A stretch of 64,000 nucleotides of DNA from Alteromonas sp. MMG017 (GTDB taxonomy: Bacteria; Pseudomonadota; Gammaproteobacteria; Enterobacterales; Alteromonadaceae). A program made the translations under genes and the position numbers. The notes under the pieces were generated by a model that was given only the letters and a program-made list of their open reading frames with translations, searched no databases and had not been told where the DNA came from. Within the stretch, counting starts at the first letter, position 1. Every line of letters begins with the position of its first letter. Positions 26,429 to 35,750 of this stretch are shown piece by piece. Location of the stretch: the NCBI RefSeq assembly GCF_018100795.1, contig NZ_JAGJDY010000001.1, forward strand, positions 310,001 to 374,000, given 5' to 3'.

Positions 26429-28600
26429 ATGGATGTATCCCGACTGCTTGACGAGCTTAACGATAAACAACGTGAAGCGGTAGCAGCCCCTCTTTCTAAC
26501 GCCCTCATATTAGCTGGCGCAGGAAGCGGTAAAACTCGGGTGTTAGTGCATCGCATAGCATGGTTAATGGAAGTGGAAAATATTGCCCCGTTTTCCATTT
26601 TGGCCGTAACCTTTACTAACAAGGCCGCAAAAGAAATGCGTGGCCGAATAGAATCGTTAATGGGCCGTGGCCTACACAATATGTGGATTGGTACATTCCA
26701 TGGATTAGCCCACAGGCTGCTTCGTGCCCACCATGCAGAAGCGAATTTGCCTGAAAACTTCCAAATACTTGATTCAGACGATCAATACCGTTTAATCAAA
26801 CGTATCTTAAAAGCCATGAATTTAGACGAAAAGCACTGGGTGCCCCGTCAAATTCAGTGGTATATCAACGGTAATAAAGACGAAGGTTTACGTCCTCAGC
26901 ATATTGAAACCCACAACGATCAAACACAACAAAAAATGCGTGAAATTTACGCCGCGTATCAAGACGCGTGCGACCGCTCAGGGCTTGTGGATTTTGCCGA
27001 GTTGTTGTTACGTGCTCACGAGCTTTGGGCTAAAAACCCCGAAGTACTCGCCAACTACCAGCGCCGCTTCCGCGCTGTATTAGTAGACGAATTCCAAGAT
27101 ACCAACAACATTCAATACGCGTGGCTACGCATGTTGTGTAGCGGCAATCAAAACAACATTATGATTGTGGGCGATGACGACCAATCTATTTACGGCTGGC
27201 GAGGCGCGAATGTTGATAATATTCAGCACTTCTTAAAAGACTTCAATAACCCCACAACCATTCGATTAGAACAAAATTACCGTTCTACTGGCACCATCTT
27301 GAAAGCCGCCAATACGGTTATCGATAATAACACCGGCCGATTAGGCAAAGAGCTTTGGACAGACGGCAACGATGGCGAGCCTATTTCTGTTTATGCTGGG
27401 TTTAACGAATTAGACGAAGCCCGTTTTATTGTGTCGAAAATTAAAGACTGGCTGAATCAAGGCAATGCGCTAAAAGACACCGCGATTTTATATCGCAATA
27501 ACGCCCAGTCGCGGGTATTAGAAGAAGCCTTGCTTCACCAAGGGACACCATACCGCATTTATGGTGGTCTTCGATTCTTCGAACGCCAAGAAATTAAAGA
27601 TGCACTTGGCTACCTTCGCATGATGAATCACCCTCATGACGATGCCGCCTTTGAACGTGTGGTGAACACACCTACTCGCGGCATGGGTGAGAAAACCCTC
27701 TCACAAGTACGAGAAGCCGCCAGAACACATAATTGCTCTATGTGGCAGGCTAGCCAACTGCTTATTAACGAAAACGCACTCAAAGGCCGTGCACTTAACG
27801 CCCTTCAAAGTTTCGTGCTGTTAGTGACCGAGCTTGAACAAGCTACCGTAGACGAGCCATTAGAGAAACACGCCGATGTGGCCATTAGGCAGTCAGGTTT
27901 ATACGCCATGTATCAAGCCGAACGAGGCGAAAAAGCCCAAGCGCGCTTAGAAAACTTGGAAGAATTGGTTACCGCTTGTAAACAATTTACGGTACCTGAT
28001 GAAGCGGAAGAAATGACGCCACTTTCAGCCTTTTTAGCTCACGCCTCGTTAGAAGCGGGTGAAACCCAAGCAGGTACCGATCAAGACGCCGTACAGATGA
28101 TGACCATTCATACTGCGAAGGGCCTAGAATTTCCTATGGTGTTTATGGCCGGTGTTGAAGAAGGTATGTTTCCAAGCCAAATGACCAATGATGAACCTGG
28201 TAGAATGGAAGAGGAACGTCGCTTATGTTACGTGGGCATGACTCGCGCCATGGAAAAGCTGTATATTACTTACGCGGAAAGCCGCCGTTTATACGGGCAA
28301 GACAAATATCACACAGCTTCTCGCTTTATTCGTGAAATTCCTGCTGACTGTGTTGAAGAAGTAAGGCTCAAGTCTACTATTTCTCGACCGATACATAACC
28401 GATTCAGCCAAGCAACATCACATGCCTCTTTTGAAGAGACCGGCTTTCAGTTGGGCCAAAAAGTGGCTCATCGCAAGTTCGGTGAAGGAATTGTATTAAA
28501 CTACGAAGGCAGTGGTGAACACGCTAGGGTACAAGTTAATTTTGACGAATTTGGTACAAAATGGCTCGTTCTCGCCTATGCTAAATTGGAAAAAGCATAG
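26429..28600 (+). CDS. uvrD: DNA helicase II UvrD
   Basis: SF1A 3'-5' helicase for nucleotide excision and mismatch repair. 723 residues (E. coli 720). Walker A AGAGSGKTR near residue 30, DEFQDTN (Walker B), GDDDQSIYGWRGA, LEQNYRS, TIHTAKGLEF and the C-terminal KVAHRKFGEGIV Tudor-like segment that contacts RNA polymerase in UvrD/PcrA. A LexA box lies 54 bp upstream. Confidence 0.98.
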   Translation: MDVSRLLDELNDKQREAVAAPLSNALILAGAGSGKTRVLVHRIAWLMEVENIAPFSILAVTFTNKAAKEMRGRIESLMGRGLHNMWIGTFHGLAHRLLRAHHAEANLPENFQILDSDDQYRLIKRILKAMNLDEKHWVPRQIQWYINGNKDEGLRPQHIETHNDQTQQKMREIYAAYQDACDRSGLVDFAELLLRAHELWAKNPEVLANYQRRFRAVLVDEFQDTNNIQYAWLRMLCSGNQNNIMIVGDDDQSIYGWRGANVDNIQHFLKDFNNPTTIRLEQNYRSTGTILKAANTVIDNNTGRLGKELWTDGNDGEPISVYAGFNELDEARFIVSKIKDWLNQGNALKDTAILYRNNAQSRVLEEALLHQGTPYRIYGGLRFFERQEIKDALGYLRMMNHPHDDAAFERVVNTPTRGMGEKTLSQVREAARTHNCSMWQASQLLINENALKGRALNALQSFVLLVTELEQATVDEPLEKHADVAIRQSGLYAMYQAERGEKAQARLENLEELVTACKQFTVPDEAEEMTPLSAFLAHASLEAGETQAGTDQDAVQMMTIHTAKGLEFPMVFMAGVEEGMFPSQMTNDEPGRMEEERRLCYVGMTRAMEKLYITYAESRRLYGQDKYHTASRFIREIPADCVEEVRLKSTISRPIHNRFSQATSHASFEETGFQLGQKVAHRKFGEGIVLNYEGSGEHARVQVNFDEFGTKWLVLAYAKLEKA

Positions 28601-28636
28601 TCATCTGGCAAGAAGCCTGAACCCAAGTAGAGAAAT

Positions 28637-29893
28637 ATGCCACAAAACGTGCTGGTGATAGAAAACAGCGATAAAAACTTAGACGTTGTATCAAAACTCG
28701 TCAGAAAATCAGGGTTAACCCCTGTTGGCGCTCACTCATTAACGGAAGCGAGCGCACGTTTTGCGCTTATGATGCCAGAGAGTTTTTTGTGCGCCATTGT
28801 TGCTCATAACTTACCGGATGCCCCGAATGGCGAAGCCATCGACTTCGCTATTGACGCCTTCATTCCGGCCATCGTTACTACCGATACGTTAGAGGCGAAA
28901 ACCCGAGATAAGGTATTAGAAAAAGACGTCGTTGATTATATTCCCAAAGAAAACGCACAAAATTACGATTATTTAAGCCGTTTACTGTTTAGGTTAGAGA
29001 AGAACAAATCTACCGGTGTTGTGGTAGTGAGTACCCACCGTTCATCTAGACGAAAAATGCTATCACTACTTTATCGACACAACTTTGTGGTTTACGACTG
29101 CCCTACTGCCAGCGATGCTATGAGCATATTGGCTGAGCATGCGCATATCAGGTTGGTTATCACCGATAACGCGCTTCCAGATATGACGGGCACGCAGTTT
29201 ATTTCAGGCCTGCGTAAAGCCTTTTCAAAAGAGCAGTTAGCCATTATCGGGCTAGCAAGCGACCAACGCCCGCTTATGTCTGCGCATTTCATAAAAAGCG
29301 GCGCGAACGACTTTTTGCATTTACCTTACTGTCATGAAGAGTTTTTATGCCGCGTGATGCAGAATATTGAATATATCGAAAGCGTGGAAGCCATTCGCCG
29401 CGCTGCCAATACGGATTATTTAACAGGGCTGCCTAATCGCCGTCATTTCTTTTATACCGTTACCGTGCAGTATAAGAAGCTACCTGAGCAACATGCGTTA
29501 GCGCTTATCGACCTTGATCATTTTAAGCGCATTAACGATACCTACGGGCATGATGCGGGCGATCTTGTGCTCAAAGCAGTAGCTAACCTATTGCAAGTGC
29601 ATTTTAACGATACGCTGGTTGCACGTTTTGGTGGGGAAGAATTTTGCGTTTACTTGCCTAAAATCGACATTTATAACGCACAAGAGCGGTTAACCAGATT
29701 CAGAATGGCATTAGAAAAATTGCCCATTCAACTGGGCGAAGACACTGTGAAGGTAACCTGCAGTATTGGCCTTTGCAATACACCGACGCAAAATATCGAA
29801 ACCTTGCTAAGTAGCGCTGATAAGCTTTTATACAAAGCAAAAAATGCAGGTCGTAATCAAGTTACCCTTAACAGTGAAACTCAAGAAGTTTGA
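28637..29893 (+). CDS. Diguanylate cyclase with two receiver domains
   Basis: 418 residues: receiver 1 (about 1-118), receiver 2 (127-245), GGDEF (260-415) with active-site RFGGEEF (332-336). It should make c-di-GMP. No RxxD I-site precedes GGEEF. Both receivers are non-canonical: the first has His57 where the phospho-Asp belongs; the second keeps Asp177 (ITDNALPD) but has Leu in place of the KP lysine (LHLPY). No histidine kinase is adjacent. It follows uvrD by 36 bp. Confidence 0.88.
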   Translation: MPQNVLVIENSDKNLDVVSKLVRKSGLTPVGAHSLTEASARFALMMPESFLCAIVAHNLPDAPNGEAIDFAIDAFIPAIVTTDTLEAKTRDKVLEKDVVDYIPKENAQNYDYLSRLLFRLEKNKSTGVVVVSTHRSSRRKMLSLLYRHNFVVYDCPTASDAMSILAEHAHIRLVITDNALPDMTGTQFISGLRKAFSKEQLAIIGLASDQRPLMSAHFIKSGANDFLHLPYCHEEFLCRVMQNIEYIESVEAIRRAANTDYLTGLPNRRHFFYTVTVQYKKLPEQHALALIDLDHFKRINDTYGHDAGDLVLKAVANLLQVHFNDTLVARFGGEEFCVYLPKIDIYNAQERLTRFRMALEKLPIQLGEDTVKVTCSIGLCNTPTQNIETLLSSADKLLYKAKNAGRNQVTLNSETQEV

Positions 29894-29902
29894 GTTTCAC
29901 TG
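29872..29902. repeat. 13-bp inverted repeat at the convergent ends of the GGDEF gene and rarD
   Basis: 29872-29884 pairs exactly with 29890-29902 around a 5-nt loop, and the GGDEF stop codon lies in the right arm. The stem is long enough to stop transcription but lacks a clear T-run; it may be an RNA-stabilising 3' hairpin for either gene. Confidence 0.7.
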
Positions 29903-29916
29903 GTTTCCTTCGCCGC

Positions 29917-30831
29917 CTAAAGCGATGCCTTTTGGGCTTTTCGCTGTTTTTTGTAGGCGATAAGAGAGTCGACACTAAATACTGCCAGTGCTAACCACAC
30001 AAAGCCAAAGGTGATTAGCCTAGCTTCATCTAACGGCTCATCGTACAAGTAAACCGCCAACACAAACATGAGCGTTGGCCCTATGTATTGCAAAAAGCCT
30101 AAGGTTGAATACATGATACGCCGTGCCGCTGCGGTAAAGCATAACAAGGGGGCAGTGGTTACAATACCGGCTGCTAAAATAAGCATGTTTAAACTAGCGT
30201 CGTTATTGAAAAGGTTGCTGAATTCTGATCCAAATAGCAGCCAATAGCCTAAAGCCAAGGGTGATAGCATTAAGGTTTCGATGAAAAGGCCCGGCAAAGA
30301 ATCTACCGCGACTTGCTTGCGTAAAATGCCATAAATACTAAAACTGCCCGCCAATACAAGTGCAATCCAAGGCACATGACCGTAAGAGAAAATCAAAATA
30401 GCCACGCCCACGATGGCTAATACCACCGCCACTCGCTGAAACGTTCTTAGCCTTTCACCTAGAAAAAGCCGCCCAAGAAACACGTTAATAAGCGGATTGA
30501 TGTAATAACCTAAGCTTGCATCCAGTATGTGATCGTTATTCACTGCCCAGATGAACAGTAGCCAGTTGGCGCCTAATAAAATGCCAGCGACCAATAACAC
30601 CTGCATCACCTTTTTGTTGCGAAAGGCAGCCATGACCTTGGGCCACTGATTTAACGCCGCAATTAACCCCACAAGCACTAATACCGACCAAATTATCCGG
30701 TGCATTAAAATTTCTGCTGCCGGCAGTACAGTAAGCTGTTTAAAGTAGATTGGCGCTATGCCCCACATGGTGTAGGCCGCAATGGCAAAAATCACTCCGA
30801 CTTGAGCAGCACTGGCTTGCTGAGCGCGCAT
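29917..30831 (-). CDS. rarD: EamA-family permease RarD
   Basis: 304 residues and ten predicted membrane helices in two EamA repeats. RarD-specific segments are AYTMWGIAPIYFKQL, LMHRIIWS, AVNNDHILDASLGYYINPL and SLPGLFIETLML. It sits in the inner membrane; the substrate is unknown (linked to chloramphenicol sensitivity in Pseudomonas). Confidence 0.92.
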   Translation of the reverse strand: MRAQQASAAQVGVIFAIAAYTMWGIAPIYFKQLTVLPAAEILMHRIIWSVLVLVGLIAALNQWPKVMAAFRNKKVMQVLLVAGILLGANWLLFIWAVNNDHILDASLGYYINPLINVFLGRLFLGERLRTFQRVAVVLAIVGVAILIFSYGHVPWIALVLAGSFSIYGILRKQVAVDSLPGLFIETLMLSPLALGYWLLFGSEFSNLFNNDASLNMLILAAGIVTTAPLLCFTAAARRIMYSTLGFLQYIGPTLMFVLAVYLYDEPLDEARLITFGFVWLALAVFSVDSLIAYKKQRKAQKASL

Positions 30832-30979
30832 AGTTAACTATCACTTTTTAAGGCTGAAAAAAGGCGCATAGTGTTCATTACCTTGCCTAAAATAACAAGC
30901 CTATAACGCCCAGAATGGGGTATTTTTCGATAAAGTTTGTTTAGGTAAATTTAGGTAAGTAACCTACTTAGATTTCCAG

Positions 30980-32317
30980 CTACAGCAGAAACAGCGTACC
31001 CAAGCCTAAGAAAGCAACAAAGCCTACAATATCAGTTACTGTGGTAAGAATAACCGAGCCAGAGAGCGCTGGATCTATCTTTAGTCTGTCTAAAATAAAG
31101 GGCACAAACACACCGGCAAGGGCTGCAGCCACAATATTAAACAGAATGGCGAGACAGATCACCATGCCAAGTAGCGCATCGGCAAACCAGAAATAGGCCA
31201 CTATGCCTATTACTAACGCCCATATCACGCCATTTAGCCCCCCGACTTTGAGCTCTTTCATCATAAGCGCACGTAAGTTGGCTGGGGTTACCTGTCCTAG
31301 TGCCAACCCGCGCACAATCAGCGTAAGGGTTTGGCTGCCTGCTATACCGCCCATACTGGCGACCACAGGCATCAGTACCGCAAGGGCAACCACCTGCTGC
31401 AAGGTAGCTTCAAACAGCCCGATAAACCAAGACGCTAAAAATGCGGTTAGCAAGTTGATACCTAGCCACAATGCACGGTTTCGCGCGCTTTTCGCCACAG
31501 GTGAGAATAAATCCTCGTCTTCATCCATACCTGCTGAGGCCATCACTTGGCGTTCGTAAAACTCATTCATTAACTCACTGGCCGAAGCTATATCTAAACG
31601 GCCAATCAGTTTGTTCGATTCGTCCACCACAGGTAGTGAGGATAGCCCCGAGCGCTGCACTTGTAATGACGCCGCGGTAGATTCATCGGTGCCCACTAGC
31701 ATAGTGACATTTTCTTCTGCCATGCTAATCAGTGAACTGTGTTCTTGCGCTGAAAAAAGACGATGAATTTTCACCAGTGCCGTAAATTGACCTGAACGGT
31801 TCACTAAGTAAATACTATCGCAGTGCTGAGGTATGTCTCGTCGCAAAAGCCGTAAGCCTTCTTTCACTTTTGCATTAGCTGGGAGTACGAGTAATTCATG
31901 ATTGACCCAGTGACCTACTTGTTCATCGGGGAACTGAGTTGCTTCGCGGAAGTATTTACGCTCTTGGCTATCTAGTGCCTCGTAGGCAACATCAACTAAT
32001 CGAGTGGGTAATGAATCAAGAAGTTCGAGTAAATCTTCTGCGTCTATGTCAGCAAAAATAGACGCCCACTCGTTATGGGGCGTGGCGTCGATGAGAATTT
32101 CACGAGGGTCGCTTCGCATTTCCACCAGCACGCTAAGCTTGCGGTCACGTGGAATGCCTTCCCAAACGACAAGACGTCGCTCTAGGGGTAACGATTCTAA
32201 TAAGGAGGCAATGTAGACAGTATCCTGCCCACTTAATGCGGTAAGAATAGACGCTGGGTCATCACCCATACCATCTGTTACAAACTCTTCGATAAGATCG
32301 GGTAATGGCTCCGCCAC
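30980..32317 (-). CDS. mgtE: Magnesium transporter MgtE
   Basis: 445 residues: N-terminal helical MgtE_N domain, two CBS domains (about 130-255), then five membrane helices with the pore signature GGIAGSQTLTL and the final DIVGFVAFLGLG. Cytosolic Mg binding to the N/CBS domains gates the channel in this family. Start is GTG at 32317, with GGAGG about 7 nt upstream. Confidence 0.95.
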   Translation of the reverse strand: MAEPLPDLIEEFVTDGMGDDPASILTALSGQDTVYIASLLESLPLERRLVVWEGIPRDRKLSVLVEMRSDPREILIDATPHNEWASIFADIDAEDLLELLDSLPTRLVDVAYEALDSQERKYFREATQFPDEQVGHWVNHELLVLPANAKVKEGLRLLRRDIPQHCDSIYLVNRSGQFTALVKIHRLFSAQEHSSLISMAEENVTMLVGTDESTAASLQVQRSGLSSLPVVDESNKLIGRLDIASASELMNEFYERQVMASAGMDEDEDLFSPVAKSARNRALWLGINLLTAFLASWFIGLFEATLQQVVALAVLMPVVASMGGIAGSQTLTLIVRGLALGQVTPANLRALMMKELKVGGLNGVIWALVIGIVAYFWFADALLGMVICLAILFNIVAAALAGVFVPFILDRLKIDPALSGSVILTTVTDIVGFVAFLGLGTLFLL

Positions 32318-32347
32318 TCAACACCTCCAAAATACGTTTTCTACCGG

Positions 32348-32842
32348 CTACCCCAACATATAGGTACCCGTACCAAAGGCAATATGATCGCCTTTTTCGT
32401 TGTGAAGCTCCATCCTACAAACCGCCAGCTTAGCGCCCCCGCGAATTACCTTGGCCGTAGCGATGAATTGCTCACCACGACCTGGCCGTAAATAATCAAC
32501 GCGCATATCTACGGTGCCCATTTTCGGTAAACGGGTTTGCAAGCTTGCTAGGTCGGCATCGTTAGTTCGTTTAATCGCTTCAATAATAGCGACCAAGCCG
32601 CCTATGGTATCTAGCATAGTGGCTGTTACGCCGCCATGAAGAATTTTTTGCAGTGGATTTCCGGTTAAGGCTTCACGCCAAGAAACATGAAGTTCTATGC
32701 TGTCACTTTCTAACCCTTCATTCGAGCGAATGAACTCTAGCCCTAATAACTGGTTAAACGGCATAGTATCACGAAATAAACTAATAACATGTGCAATCAT
32801 ATCGTTGCGGCTAGGCATATTTTTATTGTCTGAAATGCGCAT
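32348..32842 (-). CDS. PaaI-like hotdog thioesterase
   Basis: 164 residues, one hotdog domain. HGGVTATMLDTIGG is the PaaI-type catalytic segment (HGG and the acidic residue), followed by DMRVDYLRPGRGEQFIA. Substrate unknown. It is 30 bp upstream of mgtE on the same strand; its own downstream end lies just before the mgtE start. Confidence 0.85.
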   Translation of the reverse strand: MRISDNKNMPSRNDMIAHVISLFRDTMPFNQLLGLEFIRSNEGLESDSIELHVSWREALTGNPLQKILHGGVTATMLDTIGGLVAIIEAIKRTNDADLASLQTRLPKMGTVDMRVDYLRPGRGEQFIATAKVIRGGAKLAVCRMELHNEKGDHIAFGTGTYMLG

Positions 32843-32977
32843 ATTGCATCCTTTCTTATGAGTGGCATTACTTCGACGTTAGCCTACTTTAAAGGGCTGC
32901 ACTGTTTTTATTTGTTATACCTTTTCATATGACTTCTGAATTTTAGTCCAGTTTTTGCGTTTGTTTCGTGAAGAACG

Positions 32978-34843
32978 ATGGAAAAACGCGTAAAATCCCC
33001 CGCCATGACTACTGTAATTGCCGACACCACTATTAGTTCTCCCGTTTGTGATGCGCTAACCCCTGAAAACGTTTTAAAAAATGTGTTTGGGTACGACGAA
33101 TTTCGCGATGGACAAGGAGACGTCATCCACCATGTGTGCAAAGGTGGAGATGCACTTGTTTTGCTACCTACCGGTGGTGGAAAATCAATGTGCTACCAAA
33201 TACCAGCGCTGATCCGCCCGGGTACCGGTATTGTGGTGTCGCCGCTTATCTCGTTAATGCAAGATCAAGTAGAACAGTTAAAGGCCTTAGGGGTAAAAGC
33301 CGCTTACCTGAATTCAACACTTAGTCAGGAAGAGCAAGCCAACATTTCCGAGCGACTGGTATCTAACCAGTTAGACTTGCTGTATGTATCTCCTGAACGC
33401 TTGCTTCAATTTGGCTTTCAGCAAACTCTTCGTACTACTGATGTCGCCTTGTTTGCTATCGATGAAGCGCACTGCGTGTCCCATTGGGGGCACGATTTTA
33501 GGCACGACTACCGTGCCCTCGGCCAGATTAAAGCCCGCTTTCCTGATATTCCTGTTATTGGGTTAACGGCTACAGCTGACATCGCCACGCAAGGTGATAT
33601 TCTCACCCAATTACAACTTAATGAACCCTTGGTTTATAAAGGCAGTTTCGATAGACCGAATATTCGCTATCGGGTGATGTCAAAGTACAAAGCCTTTGAA
33701 CAAGTCGTTACCTACGTTAAACAACAAGAAGGCAGCGGGATTATTTATTGTAATAGTCGCGCCAAAGTAGACGACTTACATGCCAAGCTATTCAAGCAAG
33801 GTTTTCGCTGCGCGGCTTATCATGCGGGTATGGATGCCGATGAACGAGAACTCGTACAGCGCCAATTTTTGAACGATAAAATTGATATTGTGGTGGCCAC
33901 CGTCGCCTTCGGCATGGGTATTAATAAGTCGAACGTGCGTTACGTTGTGCACCACGATGTACCTCGAAGCGTTGAAAGCTACTATCAAGAAACAGGGCGC
34001 GCAGGACGAGATGGCCTTGAATCAGAAGCCATGCTGCTGTTCGACGAAAAAGATGCAGCGCGGGTACGTCAATGGATAGAACAAGGTGAGCAGGCCGATA
34101 GAAATGCCATCGAACTTCAAAAGTTTGCGGCCATGGAAGCATTTTCTGAAGCGCAAACTTGCCGTCGACAAGTACTGCTTAACTATTTTTCGCAGTTTAG
34201 TGATAGTGCCTGTGGCAACTGTGATATTTGCCTAGACCCACCCACCATGATTGACGGCTTGGTCATTAGCCAAAAAGTGCTTTCTTGTATTCTTAGGCTT
34301 TCGCAGCAAGCATCTACGCAGTATCTTATTGATGTACTGCGCGGCAAACAACTAAAGCGCTTGCAAGAAGCCGGGCACCACCAGCTTTCAACGTATGGCA
34401 TTGGTAAAGACAAGTCAGACAGCTACTGGCACAACATGATTAACCAGCTTATTCATAAGGGGTTAATTAGGGTAGATATTACCGCTAACGCAGCGCTTCG
34501 ATTAACCGAAGCGGCACGCCCGGTGTTGAAGGGTGAAGTGGCGGTACAACTCGCGGTACCTAGATTAGAATTCAAACCAGATAAAAAGGCCAAACAAGCA
34601 CCGGCTAACTACGACCGCACTTTATTTATGCGCTTGAAGCACTTACGTAAAGTACTAGCAGAGGAAAACGAAGTGCCGCCGTATGTGGTATTCAGTGATG
34701 CTACGCTGGTAGACATGGCCGCTAAGCTACCGACCACCCGCGACACTATGCTAGATGTCAGCGGCGTAGGCCAAACCAAACTATCCCGCTATGGCGACGC
34801 CTTTATGCAGCTGATAAACGATTACATTCATCGCGAGCAGTAG
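32978..34843 (+). CDS. recQ: ATP-dependent DNA helicase RecQ
   Basis: 3'-5' helicase for recombination and fork repair. 621 residues: Walker A LPTGGGKSM, DEAHCVSHWGHDFR, motif V/VI QETGRAGRDG, zinc-binding cysteines in CRRQVLLNYF and CGNCDIC, winged helix and C-terminal HRDC. The ATG at 32978 is used; a second ATG at 33005 is also possible because the first nine residues are not conserved in RecQ. Confidence 0.96.
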   Translation: MEKRVKSPAMTTVIADTTISSPVCDALTPENVLKNVFGYDEFRDGQGDVIHHVCKGGDALVLLPTGGGKSMCYQIPALIRPGTGIVVSPLISLMQDQVEQLKALGVKAAYLNSTLSQEEQANISERLVSNQLDLLYVSPERLLQFGFQQTLRTTDVALFAIDEAHCVSHWGHDFRHDYRALGQIKARFPDIPVIGLTATADIATQGDILTQLQLNEPLVYKGSFDRPNIRYRVMSKYKAFEQVVTYVKQQEGSGIIYCNSRAKVDDLHAKLFKQGFRCAAYHAGMDADERELVQRQFLNDKIDIVVATVAFGMGINKSNVRYVVHHDVPRSVESYYQETGRAGRDGLESEAMLLFDEKDAARVRQWIEQGEQADRNAIELQKFAAMEAFSEAQTCRRQVLLNYFSQFSDSACGNCDICLDPPTMIDGLVISQKVLSCILRLSQQASTQYLIDVLRGKQLKRLQEAGHHQLSTYGIGKDKSDSYWHNMINQLIHKGLIRVDITANAALRLTEAARPVLKGEVAVQLAVPRLEFKPDKKAKQAPANYDRTLFMRLKHLRKVLAEENEVPPYVVFSDATLVDMAAKLPTTRDTMLDVSGVGQTKLSRYGDAFMQLINDYIHREQ

Positions 34844-34875
34844 CGGCAGTACTTGATTAGCTCTAGCGTGTCGCA

Positions 34876-35544
34876 TTAGGCATATGCGTACTCGCCGCCT
34901 TTTTCTAGCGCTTGCTTATACGCAGGCCGTGCATGTACCCGTTTCACGTATTCCCGAATAGCAGGGAAATCTTTGGCATTCCCACTTGCCACTAATGACT
35001 CTAGTGGGAATATCATTTGTACATCAGCACCCGTTGGTTGTTCACCTGCAAACCACGTGTGATGAGCAAGGTAAGACTCTACGTAGCGCAAGCTCTGGGC
35101 TAAGTTCGGCCCATAATAGGCATTCAAAATACCATCAATTAACTTGTTCGTAATGGGTTTAATAAAAAAAGGCTTAGCACCTTTTTGACGGGCTTTTTCC
35201 AGCACTAATCTGGCTACCAAGGGTGGCATTAGCGAGCCTTCAGCAAAATGTAACCAAAATAAATACTGCTGCAGATTTTCACCACTCTCTGGAGAGGTAA
35301 AGCTTGTTTGCCCGTATTTGCGTACTAAATACTCAACAATAGCACCGGACTCAGCAATAGCACCCTCTGGGGTAGTCAGTACAGGCGAGCGACCTAATGG
35401 ATGAACTGCTCGCAACGCATCTGGTGCAAGATTAGTGGTGCTATCTCGCTGATAATGTTCAATATTGTAATCAACGCCTAGCTCTTCCAATAGCCATAAA
35501 ATACGTTGAGATCGAGAATTATTTAAGTGATGTAACGTGAGCAT
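34876..35544 (-). CDS. Glutathione S-transferase
   Basis: 222 residues, with an N-terminal thioredoxin-like fold (LTLHHLNNSRSQRILWLLEE; Ser9/Ser11 as likely glutathione-contacting residues; AIAESGAIVEYL for gamma-Glu binding) and an all-helical C-terminal domain ending GGEYAYA. Conjugates or isomerises electrophiles in the cytoplasm; substrate not known. Confidence 0.9.
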   Translation of the reverse strand: MLTLHHLNNSRSQRILWLLEELGVDYNIEHYQRDSTTNLAPDALRAVHPLGRSPVLTTPEGAIAESGAIVEYLVRKYGQTSFTSPESGENLQQYLFWLHFAEGSLMPPLVARLVLEKARQKGAKPFFIKPITNKLIDGILNAYYGPNLAQSLRYVESYLAHHTWFAGEQPTGADVQMIFPLESLVASGNAKDFPAIREYVKRVHARPAYKQALEKGGEYAYA

Positions 35545-35750
35545 AATGCTTCCTTTAGACCCAAATAAGGCCGTTTTTTATTATTGCTGGCTTGCGTCTT
35601 TTATACACCCTTTGTAGAGGGGAAGTTTAATTTTAATCTGTGATAAGTTGCACTGTGTCTCACTGATGTAAATGACACTTTTATTAGCCCTCACATTTTG
35701 CTACTTTCCGCCCTATAGATTGTGACACGCTATCGGGAAACAAGTAACAA

